Shown: in pieces, positions 25,940 through 34,325 of the stretch
Position numbering within the stretch: the first letter of the stretch is position 1
How the letters are laid out: the number at the start of each line of letters is the position of its first letter
NCBI RefSeq assembly: GCF_000372525.1
Contig: NZ_AQUR01000107.1
Coordinates: 384,548-448,547, forward strand
From: Cupriavidus neocaledonicus
Lineage (GTDB): Bacteria; Pseudomonadota; Gammaproteobacteria; Burkholderiales; Burkholderiaceae
DNA: 64,000 nucleotides
Direction: 5' to 3'
Translations under genes and position numbers: made by a program
Notes under the pieces: model-generated
Database searches by the model: none
What the model was told of the DNA's origin: nothing
The model's input: only the letters and a program-made list of their open reading frames with translations

Positions 25940-28223
25940 GGGCAGCCTCCTCTTCGTTCAGCGCGCGCAGGGCCGCCAGCACCTTCTCCGGCGTGATCGG
26001 CAGCGACTGGATGCGCACGCCGACTGCGTCGAACACGGCATTGGCGATCGCCGCCGCGCCCGGCAGGATCGCGGTCTCGCTGGCGCCCTTGGCGCCGTAG
26101 GGGCCGTTGGGGTCGTTCGATTCGACCACGTCGGTGCGCAACATCGGCACCGCGTCGGCGGTGGGCATGGTGTAGTCGGCGAAGTTGCCGTTCATCAGGC
26201 GGCCGTCCTCGTATTGCAGGTGCTCGTACAGGGTCCAGCCGATTGCCTGCACGGTGGCGCCGTGGGTCTGGCCATGCACGGCGAGCGGGTTGATGGCCTT
26301 GCCGCAGTCGTCGGCGACAAAGCTGTCGATCACGGTAACCTGGCCGGTGCAGGTGTCGACCTCCACTTCCACCGCTTGCGCCGCGAACGAATGCGCCGGG
26401 GCGACGTTGCCGTAGTAGTCGGCGTCGTGCATCACCGTGGGCGCGTCGTAGCTGGCGCGCACGTGAATGCCCTCGCCGCCGTGGCGGAAGATATGCAGGC
26501 GCGCGATCTCGGCCAGCGTGGCGGACTTGTCCGGCTGCTCCGGCACGGCGATGCGGCCGTCGGCAATCACCAGTTGCCGCGCCTGCACGCCGAGCTTTTC
26601 CGCCGCCAGCGCCAGCAGCTTCTGCCGCGCCTCGCGCGCCGCGCGCAGCACCGCATTGCCCGAGATGATGGTCACGCGCGACGCCAGCGAGCCCAGGCAG
26701 AACGGCGCGGTATCGGTATCCGGCGCCATCACGGTGACGTGCGACAGCGGGATGCCCAACTCCTGCGCGCAGATCTGGCTGAGCATGGTGTTGGCGCCCT
26801 GCCCCATGTCGCACTCGCTGGTCTGCAGCATCACGCGCCCGTCCTCGTTGACCTTGAGCAGGATGGTCGAGCCGTCCCAGTTGCCCAGCGTGCGGTTGCC
26901 GCTGACGTGCATCGCCGCGGCGATGCCGACGCCGCGCCGGCGCGCGCTGGTGCCACGCGGCGCCGCGCGCTTTTGGTCCCAGCCGATGGCGCGCCGCGTC
27001 ATGTCCAGGCATTCGGCCATGCCGGTGCTGCTGATCTTCCAGCCATGCACGCTGGTCTCGCCGGCGCCGATGGCATTGCGCTTGTGCACTTCGATCGGGT
27101 CGATGCCGAGCATGCCGGCCAGCACCGTCAGGTGGCAGTTCAGCGGAAACTGCATCTGCTGCCCCCCGAAGCCGCGGAAGGCGCCGCGCGGCGGGTTGTT
27201 GGTATAGGCCAGCACCGCGTGCGAGCGCACGTTGTGCAAGCGGTGCATGTTGTCGCTGCGCATGGCAGTGACGTGCATCACATCGCCGGCCAGGCCGGAA
27301 TAGGCGCCGCACTCGGCCGTGATGCGCACGTCCTTGGCCAGGATCACGCCGTCGGCGTCAACGCCCAGGCGCAGCCAGACCTGCATCGGCACGCTGGCGC
27401 GCGCGCCCTGGAAGTCTTCCAGCCGGTTGTTGACCAGCCGCACCGGGCGCTCCAGCCGGCTGGCCAGGAAGGCGCAGATCAGGCTGTTGTTCTCTTCGAC
27501 GATCTTGGCGCCGAAGCCGCCGCCGGTGGTGGCCTGCACCACGCGGATGGTCGAGACCGGCCGGTCCAGCGCCTCGGCCAGCCGCGCGCGCGCCAGGAAC
27601 ACCGACTGCGTCGACGCCCACACCGTAAGCCGTCCGTTGCCGTCCTGCGCCGCGACCGAGGCCATCGGCTCGAGGTAGCCGGGATACTGCGAATGCATCT
27701 CGTAGGTGGCTTCATACACCGCAGCGCACGCCGCGAACGCGGCCTCGACGTTGCCGCGCTCGATGCGCATTTCATGGCCGATATTGCGCGTGCCGGCGTG
27801 GATCTCCGGCGCGCCCTCGGCCAGCGCCGCGGCCGGCGTCAGCAGCGCGGGCAGCGGCTCGTACTCGACCCGGATCAGGTCCAGCGCATCGCGCGCGATC
27901 TCCTCGCTGAGCGCCACCACCGCGGCCACTTCCTCGCCAACGTGTCGCACCACGCCGCAGGCCAGGATGCGCTGCTCCTTGCGGTGCGGGCCCCAGTGGC
28001 GGGCGGGCACGTCGTACCCCGTTGCCACCAGCTTCACGCCGGGCAGCGCCCTGGCGGCGGCGGTGTCGATGCGCACGATGCGCGCGTGCGGGTGGGGGCT
28101 GCGCAGCACCTTGGCGTGGAGCATGCCAGGCAGCTTGATGTCGCCGGCATACTGGGCGCGGCCCATGACCTTTTCCCGCGCGGTCACCTGCGGCGTGGAG
28201 GTTCCCACGATGGCCCTGCTCAT
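25932..28223 (-). CDS. molybdopterin-binding large subunit of a xanthine-dehydrogenase-family hydroxylase
   Basis: A 763-residue catalytic subunit. It shows the cofactor-binding QATTGGGFGAK (residues about 240), the substrate-pocket motif PRGAFRGFGGQQ (about 360) and the C-terminal active-site glutamate in GAKGASETAILPG (about 700). AFRGFG is of the xanthine-dehydrogenase/hydroxylase kind; the CO-dehydrogenase loop with selenylated-copper cysteine (VAYRCSFR) is absent. It therefore likely hydroxylates an N-heteroaromatic, aldehyde or acyl-CoA-type substrate using water. AGGAGG precedes the ATG. It leads the L-M-S-G gene order. Confidence 0.94.
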   Translation of the reverse strand: MSRAIVGTSTPQVTAREKVMGRAQYAGDIKLPGMLHAKVLRSPHPHARIVRIDTAAARALPGVKLVATGYDVPARHWGPHRKEQRILACGVVRHVGEEVAAVVALSEEIARDALDLIRVEYEPLPALLTPAAALAEGAPEIHAGTRNIGHEMRIERGNVEAAFAACAAVYEATYEMHSQYPGYLEPMASVAAQDGNGRLTVWASTQSVFLARARLAEALDRPVSTIRVVQATTGGGFGAKIVEENNSLICAFLASRLERPVRLVNNRLEDFQGARASVPMQVWLRLGVDADGVILAKDVRITAECGAYSGLAGDVMHVTAMRSDNMHRLHNVRSHAVLAYTNNPPRGAFRGFGGQQMQFPLNCHLTVLAGMLGIDPIEVHKRNAIGAGETSVHGWKISSTGMAECLDMTRRAIGWDQKRAAPRGTSARRRGVGIAAAMHVSGNRTLGNWDGSTILLKVNEDGRVMLQTSECDMGQGANTMLSQICAQELGIPLSHVTVMAPDTDTAPFCLGSLASRVTIISGNAVLRAAREARQKLLALAAEKLGVQARQLVIADGRIAVPEQPDKSATLAEIARLHIFRHGGEGIHVRASYDAPTVMHDADYYGNVAPAHSFAAQAVEVEVDTCTGQVTVIDSFVADDCGKAINPLAVHGQTHGATVQAIGWTLYEHLQYEDGRLMNGNFADYTMPTADAVPMLRTDVVESNDPNGPYGAKGASETAILPGAAAIANAVFDAVGVRIQSLPITPEKVLAALRALNEEEAARA

Positions 28224-28296
28224 GCCGGCCTCCTGTCTGTCGTTGTTGTTTCCGTTGCCGATGGCGTGGTGCTGGAAGGCGATGCGCTGGCGCGGC

Positions 28297-29304
28297 TCAT
28301 TCCGCGGTGATCGCCAGTTCGCGGATGACCTTGCCCAGGCGCTCGTAGTCGGCCGCGTTGACCTTTTCCAGCGCGGCCGGCGCGCCGCCGACGGGGGTGG
28401 CGCCGAAGGTAGCCATCTTGTCGGCCACCTCGGGCAGGCGCAGCACCTCGTTGAGCTGCTGGTTCAGCGTTCTGATCACCTCGGGCGGCGTGCCCTTGGG
28501 CGCCATCACGCCATGCCAGGCACCGACCACCACGTCCTTGTAGCCCAGCTCGGCCAGCGTCGGCACGTTGGGCAGCACCGGCGAGCGGCGGGCATCGGTG
28601 ATCGCCAGCGGGATCAGCCGGCCCGTGTTGATGTATTGCGCGACCGGACCCAGCGTGACGTAGGCAAACGGCACGTGCCCCGCCACCACATCGTTGACCG
28701 CGGGCGCCACGCCCTTGTAGGGCACGTGCTGGATCTTCACGCCGGCGGCGCGGTTCAGCATCTCGCCGGCGATATGCATGGGCGAGCCGGCGCCCGGGCT
28801 GCCATAGGTCAGCGTCTTGCCGGCCCTGGCCGCGGCCACCATCTCGCCCACGCTCTTCACCCCCGCCTGCGGGTTGGCCACCAGCAGCACCGCCTGCACC
28901 GCGGTCTGGATCACCGGCGTGAAGCCGTGCAGCGGGTCATAGCTGGCCGAAGGCGCCAGCTTCAGCACCATCGGCGCCAGCGTGAACGGGTTCGGCGTGT
29001 ACAGCAGCGTGTAGCCATCCGCCGGCGCGCGGCTGACGAATGCGGCCCCGACCACGCCGCCGGCGCCGGGACGGTTTTCGACGATGACCGGCTGCTTCAG
29101 GCGGGCCGACAGCTTGTCGGCGTAGAGCCGGGCCATGGCGTCGCTATCGCCGCCTGGCGGGTAGGCCACCACCATGGTCACGGTCTTGGCCGGATACGTG
29201 GCGGCGGCCTGCGCGCAGGCGGCGCTCAGCGCGAGCACGGCCATGGCGGCGGTGGCAAGGCCGGTAGCAGCGGCAGCAGCGCGTCGGGAACGTTGTTGTC
29301 TCAT
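28297..29304 (-). CDS. Bug/TctC-family periplasmic solute-binding protein, operon leader
   Basis: A 335-residue binding protein with an N-terminal signal sequence (hydrophobic stretch at about 12-33 ending in AQAAA) and family motifs KTVTMVVAYPPGGDSDAM, ENRPGAGGVVGAAF, IQHVPYKGVAPAVNDVVAGHV and LAELGYKDV. AGGAG precedes the ATG. It is the first gene of the Mo-hydroxylase operon, 73 bp ahead of the large subunit, and its upstream region carries the IclR box at 29399. Position suggests it binds the substrate of that hydroxylase or a related acid. Confidence 0.9.
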   Translation of the reverse strand: MRQQRSRRAAAAATGLATAAMAVLALSAACAQAAATYPAKTVTMVVAYPPGGDSDAMARLYADKLSARLKQPVIVENRPGAGGVVGAAFVSRAPADGYTLLYTPNPFTLAPMVLKLAPSASYDPLHGFTPVIQTAVQAVLLVANPQAGVKSVGEMVAAARAGKTLTYGSPGAGSPMHIAGEMLNRAAGVKIQHVPYKGVAPAVNDVVAGHVPFAYVTLGPVAQYINTGRLIPLAITDARRSPVLPNVPTLAELGYKDVVVGAWHGVMAPKGTPPEVIRTLNQQLNEVLRLPEVADKMATFGATPVGGAPAALEKVNAADYERLGKVIRELAITAE

Positions 29305-29626
29305 CTACAGCTCCTGTGGGGGCGGATTCGCGACGCGGGAGTCAGCGGTTGTGCACATCGCGAAAGCAGGGGTGGCGTGGGTACAACTTTCTTCTTTTGT
29401 TTTATTGATGAAACGCAAGTTCAAACAAGGAACACATCCATCCTAGGATGCGAATGTTGACAACTCAACTTACGTTAACCACTAATTGACTGTTGGCATT
29501 TTTTTCATGCTTATTTGCGCTTATCGGGATCGAGACATGGTGGCGGCAATGGCAAGCGCCTGTGAGACAATCTGCCCCGCCCACCGGCCACGCATCCTGG
29601 CCGGCAGACCAGACCAAGAGGAACGC
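29305..29626. other. divergent control region between Bug and MarR genes
   Basis: This 322-bp gap is AT-richer than its surroundings and has no gene. It holds the IclR box (29399-29414), the palindrome ATCCTAGGAT (29440-29449) and the inverted repeat TTGACAACTCAA (29457-29468), the last two being candidate MarR operator parts. An open frame from 29486 joins the MarR frame but starts inside this region without a ribosome binding site. Confidence 0.6.
29399..29414 (-). promoter_or_regulatory. IclR-type box ahead of the Mo-hydroxylase operon
   Basis: GTTTTATTGATGAAAC is an imperfect palindrome (GTTTYA...TGAAAC). It lies 95 bp upstream of the Bug start codon. Fourteen of 16 bases match the site at 43995, and the flanks also share AACACA about 30 bases further on. 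Related copies occur at 45038 and 45253. Confidence 0.7.
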
Positions 29627-30154
29627 ATGTCCCGTGATGCCGCGCCCGCCCATGGCAAGCCCGCGCCCGTCCCTGCCCCCGCCGCCGACGCCAGCCCGTG
29701 GACCGACCTCGACGAGGCCGGCAGCGGCCTGACCGTCGACAACTTCCTGACCACGATGCTGAGCCAGCTGGTGACCGCGCTGCGCAGCACGGTCACCAAG
29801 CCCTATGCGGAGCAGTTCGGCCTGACCGTGCCGGAATGGCGCATCCTGGCGCTGCTGGCCCATGCGCGCGTGTTGCCATTTGCCGAACTGGTGACCCAGT
29901 CCACCTCGGACAAGGCGCTGGTCAGCCGCACCCTGCGGCTGCTGGAAGACCGCGGGCTGGTGCAACTGACCTCCGCCGGCAATACCCCGCGCAAGAAGCT
30001 GCTGTGCGCCATCACCGAAGCCGGCATCGCGCTGCACGACCAGGTGATGCCGCTGGCGCGGCGCGGCCAGGCCGAGGTGATCCGGCAGCTGTCGCCGCAG
30101 GAGCGCGAGGCGGTGTACCAGGGACTGCGCAAGCTGTTGCGCGCGCAGGCATAA
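29627..30154 (+). CDS. MarR-family transcriptional regulator
   Basis: A 175-residue regulator. A disordered Pro/Ala-rich tail (residues 1-25) precedes the winged helix-turn-helix domain: LTVPEWRILALLAHARVLPF, ELVTQSTSDKALVSRTLRLLEDRGLV and the wing region SAGNTPRKKLLCAITEAG. The ATG at 29627 has AAGAGGAA upstream; earlier in-frame codons lie in the control region. Members respond to phenolic or acyl-CoA ligands and often control aromatic catabolism. Divergence from the Mo-hydroxylase operon suggests a second layer of control there or on the following binding-protein gene. Confidence 0.86.
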   Translation: MSRDAAPAHGKPAPVPAPAADASPWTDLDEAGSGLTVDNFLTTMLSQLVTALRSTVTKPYAEQFGLTVPEWRILALLAHARVLPFAELVTQSTSDKALVSRTLRLLEDRGLVQLTSAGNTPRKKLLCAITEAGIALHDQVMPLARRGQAEVIRQLSPQEREAVYQGLRKLLRAQA

Positions 30155-30162
30155 GCAGCAAG

Positions 30163-30186
30163 GGCCGCGGCGAGCGCGGCCTGTTT
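30163..30186 (+). terminator. Rho-independent terminator after the MarR gene
   Basis: GGCCGCG (30163-30169) pairs with CGCGGCC (30175-30181) around GCGAG and is followed by TGTTT. It lies 9 bp after the MarR stop, separating it from the Liv-type gene. Confidence 0.6.
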
Positions 30187-30372
30187 CCCTCCCGCAAGAC
30201 TTCTCCACGCCCGGGCATGACGGCAGCGGCCGGATCGCCTATAACGACTGCTACCGGTTTCCTGCAAGGAAGACCGGACCCGGGCGACCAACGGCGCGAC
30301 CAGACCTGGCGGTGACGCCGATCGCCACGGCCTGACCGGAATGAGAAATCACTACACAGGGAAGGAGACACC

Positions 30373-31614
30373 ATGACGCTTCGCCATTCGATCCGGCGCC
30401 GGGCCGCCGGCGTGCTCGCGCTTGCCACGGCGCTGGCCTGCGGCACCGCCCAAGCCCAGCCCAGGGCTGCGATTTCCGACGACGTGGTCAAGCTCGGCAT
30501 GCTGCTCGACATGAGCGGCCTGTACGCCGACGTCACCGGCCGCGGCAGCGCCACCGCGGCGCAGATGGCCATCGACGATTTCGGCGGCAAGGTGCTCGGC
30601 AAGAAGATCGAACTGGTGGTGGTCGATCACCAGAACAAGGCCGATATCGCCGCCAACAAGGCGCGCGAGTGGTACGACACCGGCAACGTCGACGCCATCC
30701 TCGACGTGGCCGCCTCGGCGCCCGCGCTGGCGGTGCTGGAAGTGGCGAAGCAGAAGAACCGCATCGTGGTGTTCTCGGGGCCCGGCACCGAGCGCATTAC
30801 CAACGACCTGTGCACGCCGGTATCGGTGCACTACGCCTACGACACCTACGCGCTCGCCAACACCACCGCGCGCGCGACGGTGCAGCGCGGCGGCAAGAGC
30901 TGGTTCTTCCTGACCGCCGACTACGCCTTCGGGCACACGCTGCAGGACTCCGCCACCGCGGTCATCCACGAGACCGGCGGCAAGGTGGTGGGCGCCGCGC
31001 GCCACCCGATCGGCGCCAGCGACTTCGCCTCGTACCTGCTGCAGGCGCAGGCCAGCAAGGCGCAGATCGTCGGTCTGGCCAACGCGGGCGGCGACGCTAT
31101 CAACGCGATCAAGGCGGCATCGGAATTCGGCCTCACGCGCAACCACGCCCAGCGCATGGCGGGGCTGCTGCTGTACGTCAACGACATCCACGCCCTCGGG
31201 CTGAAGACCACGGCCGGCCTGCTGCTGACCGAAGGCTTCTACTGGGACATGAACGACGGCACCCGCGCCTGGTCGCGCCGCTATTTCGAGAAGCTGAAGA
31301 AGATGCCCAACATGAGCCAGGCCGGCGCCTATTCGTCGGTGATGCACTACCTGAAGGCGGTGCAGGCGGCGGGCACCGACGAGACCGCCGCGGTGATGAA
31401 GCAGATGAAGTCGATGCCGATCAACGACTTCTTCGCGAAAAACGGCCGCATCCGCGAGGACGGCCGCATGATCCACGACATGTACCTGTTCGAGGTGAAG
31501 ACGCCGGCCGAATCGAAATACCCGTGGGACTACTACAAGGTGGTGGCGACGGTGCCCGGCGAGCAGGCCTTCATGCCGGCAGCGAAGTCGAAATGCCCGC
31601 TGCTGCGGCACTGA
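30373..31614 (+). CDS. Liv-type ABC transporter substrate-binding protein, orphan
   Basis: A 413-residue periplasmic protein of the branched-chain-amino-acid/aromatic binding-protein class (peripla-BP_6). A signal peptide is clear (basic start then AAGVLALATALACGTAQA, residues about 12-29), then VVKLGMLLDMSGLYADVTG, the hinge and VVFSGPGTERITNDLC. Relatives bind aromatic acids such as benzoates as well as amino acids. AAGGAG precedes the ATG. No permease or ATPase genes are nearby, so it must borrow a transporter encoded elsewhere. It is convergent with the MFS gene. Confidence 0.9.
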   Translation: MTLRHSIRRRAAGVLALATALACGTAQAQPRAAISDDVVKLGMLLDMSGLYADVTGRGSATAAQMAIDDFGGKVLGKKIELVVVDHQNKADIAANKAREWYDTGNVDAILDVAASAPALAVLEVAKQKNRIVVFSGPGTERITNDLCTPVSVHYAYDTYALANTTARATVQRGGKSWFFLTADYAFGHTLQDSATAVIHETGGKVVGAARHPIGASDFASYLLQAQASKAQIVGLANAGGDAINAIKAASEFGLTRNHAQRMAGLLLYVNDIHALGLKTTAGLLLTEGFYWDMNDGTRAWSRRYFEKLKKMPNMSQAGAYSSVMHYLKAVQAAGTDETAAVMKQMKSMPINDFFAKNGRIREDGRMIHDMYLFEVKTPAESKYPWDYYKVVATVPGEQAFMPAAKSKCPLLRH

Positions 31615-31685
31615 CAGCGTTGATCGGGGTGCCAGAAACCTGGCTGCCCATGCGCTCCTGACGGAAGCAGCATGGGCACGTGCCC

Positions 31686-33146
31686 TCAGACCTCCAGTTC
31701 CTCCAGCACCCGCCCCTTGGTCTCGATGCCGAGGCAATGCACGGTGATGGCCGCCAGCGCCGGCACCACCGACAGCGCGAAGAAGGCGAAGCTCAGGTCG
31801 CCGCTGCCGATGGTGCTGGCAATCAGGCCCGGCGCGAAGATCGCCGCGAGCTTCAGCCAGGCTCCGCCGAGGCCGCAGCCCATCGCCCGCACGCTGGTCG
31901 GGTACAGCTCCGGCGTATAGACGTAGGCGGTGATGAAGCCGCTGGCAAGGAAGCCCATCGCCAGGGCGCAGAAGGTGGCAACCACGTACACGCTGGAGGC
32001 GTGGAACACGCCGGCCAGCACCAGCGACAGCGCGCACAGCAGGAACGACACGTTGATCACCGGCTTGCGCCCGACCTTGTCGACGATCATGGCGCAGACC
32101 AGCGAGCCCACCACGCCCAGCACCGACGCCGCCGCGGCCAGGTTCAGCGCCAGCTGCAGCGGCGCATGGTAGACGGTCTTGTAGACCGTGGGCAGCCAGG
32201 TCGACAGGCCGTATTGGATAAAGCCGCAGGTGGCCCACAGCATCCACACCGCCAGCGTGCGGCCGAGATAGGCCTTGCTGACCAGGTCGCGCACGCGCCG
32301 GCGCGGGTGGTGGACCATGTGTTCGTAGGCGCCGGCGTTCTGCGGCGTCGGCAGCTGCCCCCTGGCGCGCGCCTCGAACGCGCGCAGCGCGGCGTCGGCA
32401 TCTTCCAGGCGGCCTTGCTCGGCCAGCCAGCGCGGCGATTCGGGAATCACGCGCTTCAGGATGAAGAACAGCACCAGCGGCACGCCGCCAATGAAGTACA
32501 TCACCTCCCAGCCGTAGTGAGGCACCAGCCAGGCGCCGACGCCGTTCGATACCATCAGGCCGATCGGGAACACCACCTCGTACAGCAGCACGAAGCGCCC
32601 GCGGCCATGCGCGCGCGTGACTTCGTTGATATAGGTGGCGGCGACCGGCAGCTCGCCGCCGAGACCCAGGCCTTGCACGATGCGCAGCAGCAGGAAAATC
32701 TGGAACGACGGCGCGAAGCCGCAAGCAATGCTCATCAGGCCGATGATGCCCGCGCTCCAGCCGATCGAGCGCAGCCGGCCGAAGCGCTCGGCCAGCCCCG
32801 GGAACAGCAGCGCCCCAACCAGCTGGCCGACCGAAGGCGCCGCGATCAGGACCCCGACCTGCCCGGGCGTGAGCGACCACTGCGCGATCAGCAGCGGCAG
32901 CGTGGCGGCGATGGCGATCACGTCGAAGCCATCGAAGAAGGTGGCCAGGCCGATCAGCAGCCGGGCGCGCACATGCATGGCGTTGCCGGGCATGCGCTCG
33001 ATGCGGGCGACGATATTGCCGCGCGTGAGCGGGCCGCTCCGGGCGCTGGCTGCGCTCTGGCCGGCCCTGTCGGCCGTGGTCACGATACCTGCGGTGGCGG
33101 CCACCGGTGCGCCGGGGGACGCTGCGTCTTGTCTCTGGGTTAGCAC
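31686..33146 (-). CDS. MFS transporter, aromatic acid:H+ symporter-like
   Basis: A 486-residue, 12-helix inner-membrane transporter. The first helix has ATFFDGFDVIAIAATLPLL, with the acidic residues typical of aromatic-acid and sugar symporters; GLAERFGRLRSIG is the loop 2-3 motif, RIVQGLGLGGELPVA is helix 4 and PELYPTSVRAMGCG the loop 10-11 motif. The start is taken as GTG at 33146 with GAGAAG upstream; the frame stays open to 33278 but runs through hairpin repeats. It is the last gene of the Rieske operon and probably imports its substrate. Confidence 0.88.
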   Translation of the reverse strand: MLTQRQDAASPGAPVAATAGIVTTADRAGQSAASARSGPLTRGNIVARIERMPGNAMHVRARLLIGLATFFDGFDVIAIAATLPLLIAQWSLTPGQVGVLIAAPSVGQLVGALLFPGLAERFGRLRSIGWSAGIIGLMSIACGFAPSFQIFLLLRIVQGLGLGGELPVAATYINEVTRAHGRGRFVLLYEVVFPIGLMVSNGVGAWLVPHYGWEVMYFIGGVPLVLFFILKRVIPESPRWLAEQGRLEDADAALRAFEARARGQLPTPQNAGAYEHMVHHPRRRVRDLVSKAYLGRTLAVWMLWATCGFIQYGLSTWLPTVYKTVYHAPLQLALNLAAAASVLGVVGSLVCAMIVDKVGRKPVINVSFLLCALSLVLAGVFHASSVYVVATFCALAMGFLASGFITAYVYTPELYPTSVRAMGCGLGGAWLKLAAIFAPGLIASTIGSGDLSFAFFALSVVPALAAITVHCLGIETKGRVLEELEV

Positions 33147-33187
33147 GGGAACTTCTCGGTAAATTCTGGGGCGGCCCGCTTGGGGAA

Positions 33188-33310
33188 GGTTTGCTCCCCT
33201 CTCCCGCCTGCGGGAGAGGGGCCGGGGGTGAGGGCCAGCGGCGCTAATGGCGGGGTGCCTTGCCAAACCGCCCCTCACCCTGCCCTCTCCCCATGCGGGG
33301 AGAGGGGAAC
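33188..33310. repeat. paired REP-like hairpins
   Basis: Two hairpins face each other: perfect 12-bp arms 33196-33207/33210-33221 with a 2-base loop, and 10-bp arms 33283-33292/33297-33306. Inner GGGTGAGGG and CCCTCACCC stretches make the whole block an imperfect inverted repeat. A third copy of the same hairpin is at 36901. It lies between the reductase and MFS genes and may act as transcript stabiliser or attenuator. Confidence 0.75.
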
Positions 33311-33341
33311 ACCGTCGGTGTTCTGGCGATGTGCGGGGGGC

Positions 33342-34298
33342 TTACAAATCCAGCACCAGCTTGCTGCCCTTGCACCCGGACACGCACACCATCATGGTCT
33401 TGTTGCTGGCGCGCTCGCTGTTGCTCAGCACGCTGTCGCGGTGGTCCGGGCAGCCTTCCAGCACGGCGGTCTCGCACGAGCCGCACACGCCTTCGCGGCA
33501 GCTGTATTCGACCTCGACGCCGGCATCCAGCAGCGCGTCCAGCAGCGACTTGCCCGACGGCACCTTGACCAGCGAGCCGGTGCGCGACAGCTGCACCACG
33601 TACTCGCCTTCCTGCACCGCTTCAGTCGACGGGTCGGCGGCGAAGCGCTCGATATGGACGTTGGGGTAGGCATGCGCCTCGCACGCGGCTTCGAACGCAT
33701 TCAGCATCGGGCCGGGGCCGCAGCAGTAAAAGTGCGTCCGCGCCTCCTGTCCGGCCAGCATGGCTTTCAGGTCCGGCGGCGCGCCGGCTTCGTCGTCGAA
33801 GTGGAAGCGCACCGCGTCGCCGTACGCGGACAGCTGCTCGACAAAGGCAGCCTCGGCGCGCGAGCGAGCGCAGTAGATCAGCGTGAACGACCGGCCCAGT
33901 TCGGCCAGCCGGCGCGCCATGCAGACGATCGGCGTGACGCCGATGCCGCCGGCGACCAGCACGGTGTGCGCGGCGCTCTCGTCGAGCTCGAAGTTGTTGC
34001 GCGGCGCGCCCACGGTCAGCGTGGCGCCGACGCGCAGCTGCTCGTGCACGTAGCGCGAACCGCCGCGGCTGCCGCGATCCAGCAGCACGCCCACGGTGTA
34101 GCGGTTGCGCGTTTCGGGCGCGCCGCACAGCGAGTAGCTGCGCACCAGGCCGTTGCCCAGGTGCAGGTCGATATGGGCGCCCGGGCTGTACTCGGGCAGG
34201 GTCTTCCCTTCGGGATCTTGCAGTTCGATGCTGACCACGCCGCGCGCCTCGTAGCGCATGGCCTGGACCCGCAGGGTCAGGGACTGGTGGGCACTCAT
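33342..34298 (-). CDS. PDR/VanB-family oxidoreductase (Rieske oxygenase reductase)
   Basis: A 318-residue electron-transfer protein of the phthalate dioxygenase reductase class: FMN domain (RSYSLCGAPETRNRY, residues about 57-71), NAD(H) domain (VAGGIGVTPIVCMARRL about 115-131; YCCGPGPML about 210) and a C-terminal plant-type [2Fe-2S] domain (EYSCREGVCGSCETAVLEG and the distal cysteine in MMVCVSGCKG). It should feed electrons from NADH to the Rieske oxygenase at 42508, the only oxygenase of that class here. Start has AAGGAAG. It follows the extradiol dioxygenase gene by 27 bp. Confidence 0.94.
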   Translation of the reverse strand: MSAHQSLTLRVQAMRYEARGVVSIELQDPEGKTLPEYSPGAHIDLHLGNGLVRSYSLCGAPETRNRYTVGVLLDRGSRGGSRYVHEQLRVGATLTVGAPRNNFELDESAAHTVLVAGGIGVTPIVCMARRLAELGRSFTLIYCARSRAEAAFVEQLSAYGDAVRFHFDDEAGAPPDLKAMLAGQEARTHFYCCGPGPMLNAFEAACEAHAYPNVHIERFAADPSTEAVQEGEYVVQLSRTGSLVKVPSGKSLLDALLDAGVEVEYSCREGVCGSCETAVLEGCPDHRDSVLSNSERASNKTMMVCVSGCKGSKLVLDL

Positions 34299-34325
34299 TG
34301 CTGCTTCCTTCTGTTGCGCTGCTGC

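Noticed and set aside
25932-28223. Carbon monoxide dehydrogenase as the name of the L-M-S operon
   Set aside because: The CoxL loop with the copper-binding cysteine is absent and AFRGFG of xanthine-type hydroxylases is present.
26214-28310. 698-codon open frame opposite the molybdenum large subunit
   Set aside because: Antisense shadow; the minus-strand frame contains all expected molybdopterin-binding motifs.
33147-33278. N-terminal extension of the MFS protein to 33278
   Set aside because: The extra 44 codons are translated REP-like hairpin sequence with no hydrophobic or family-like content; GTG at 33146 has a ribosome binding site.
33188-33310. CRISPR-like array
   Set aside because: Only two hairpin units with inverted rather than direct order and no regular spacers.
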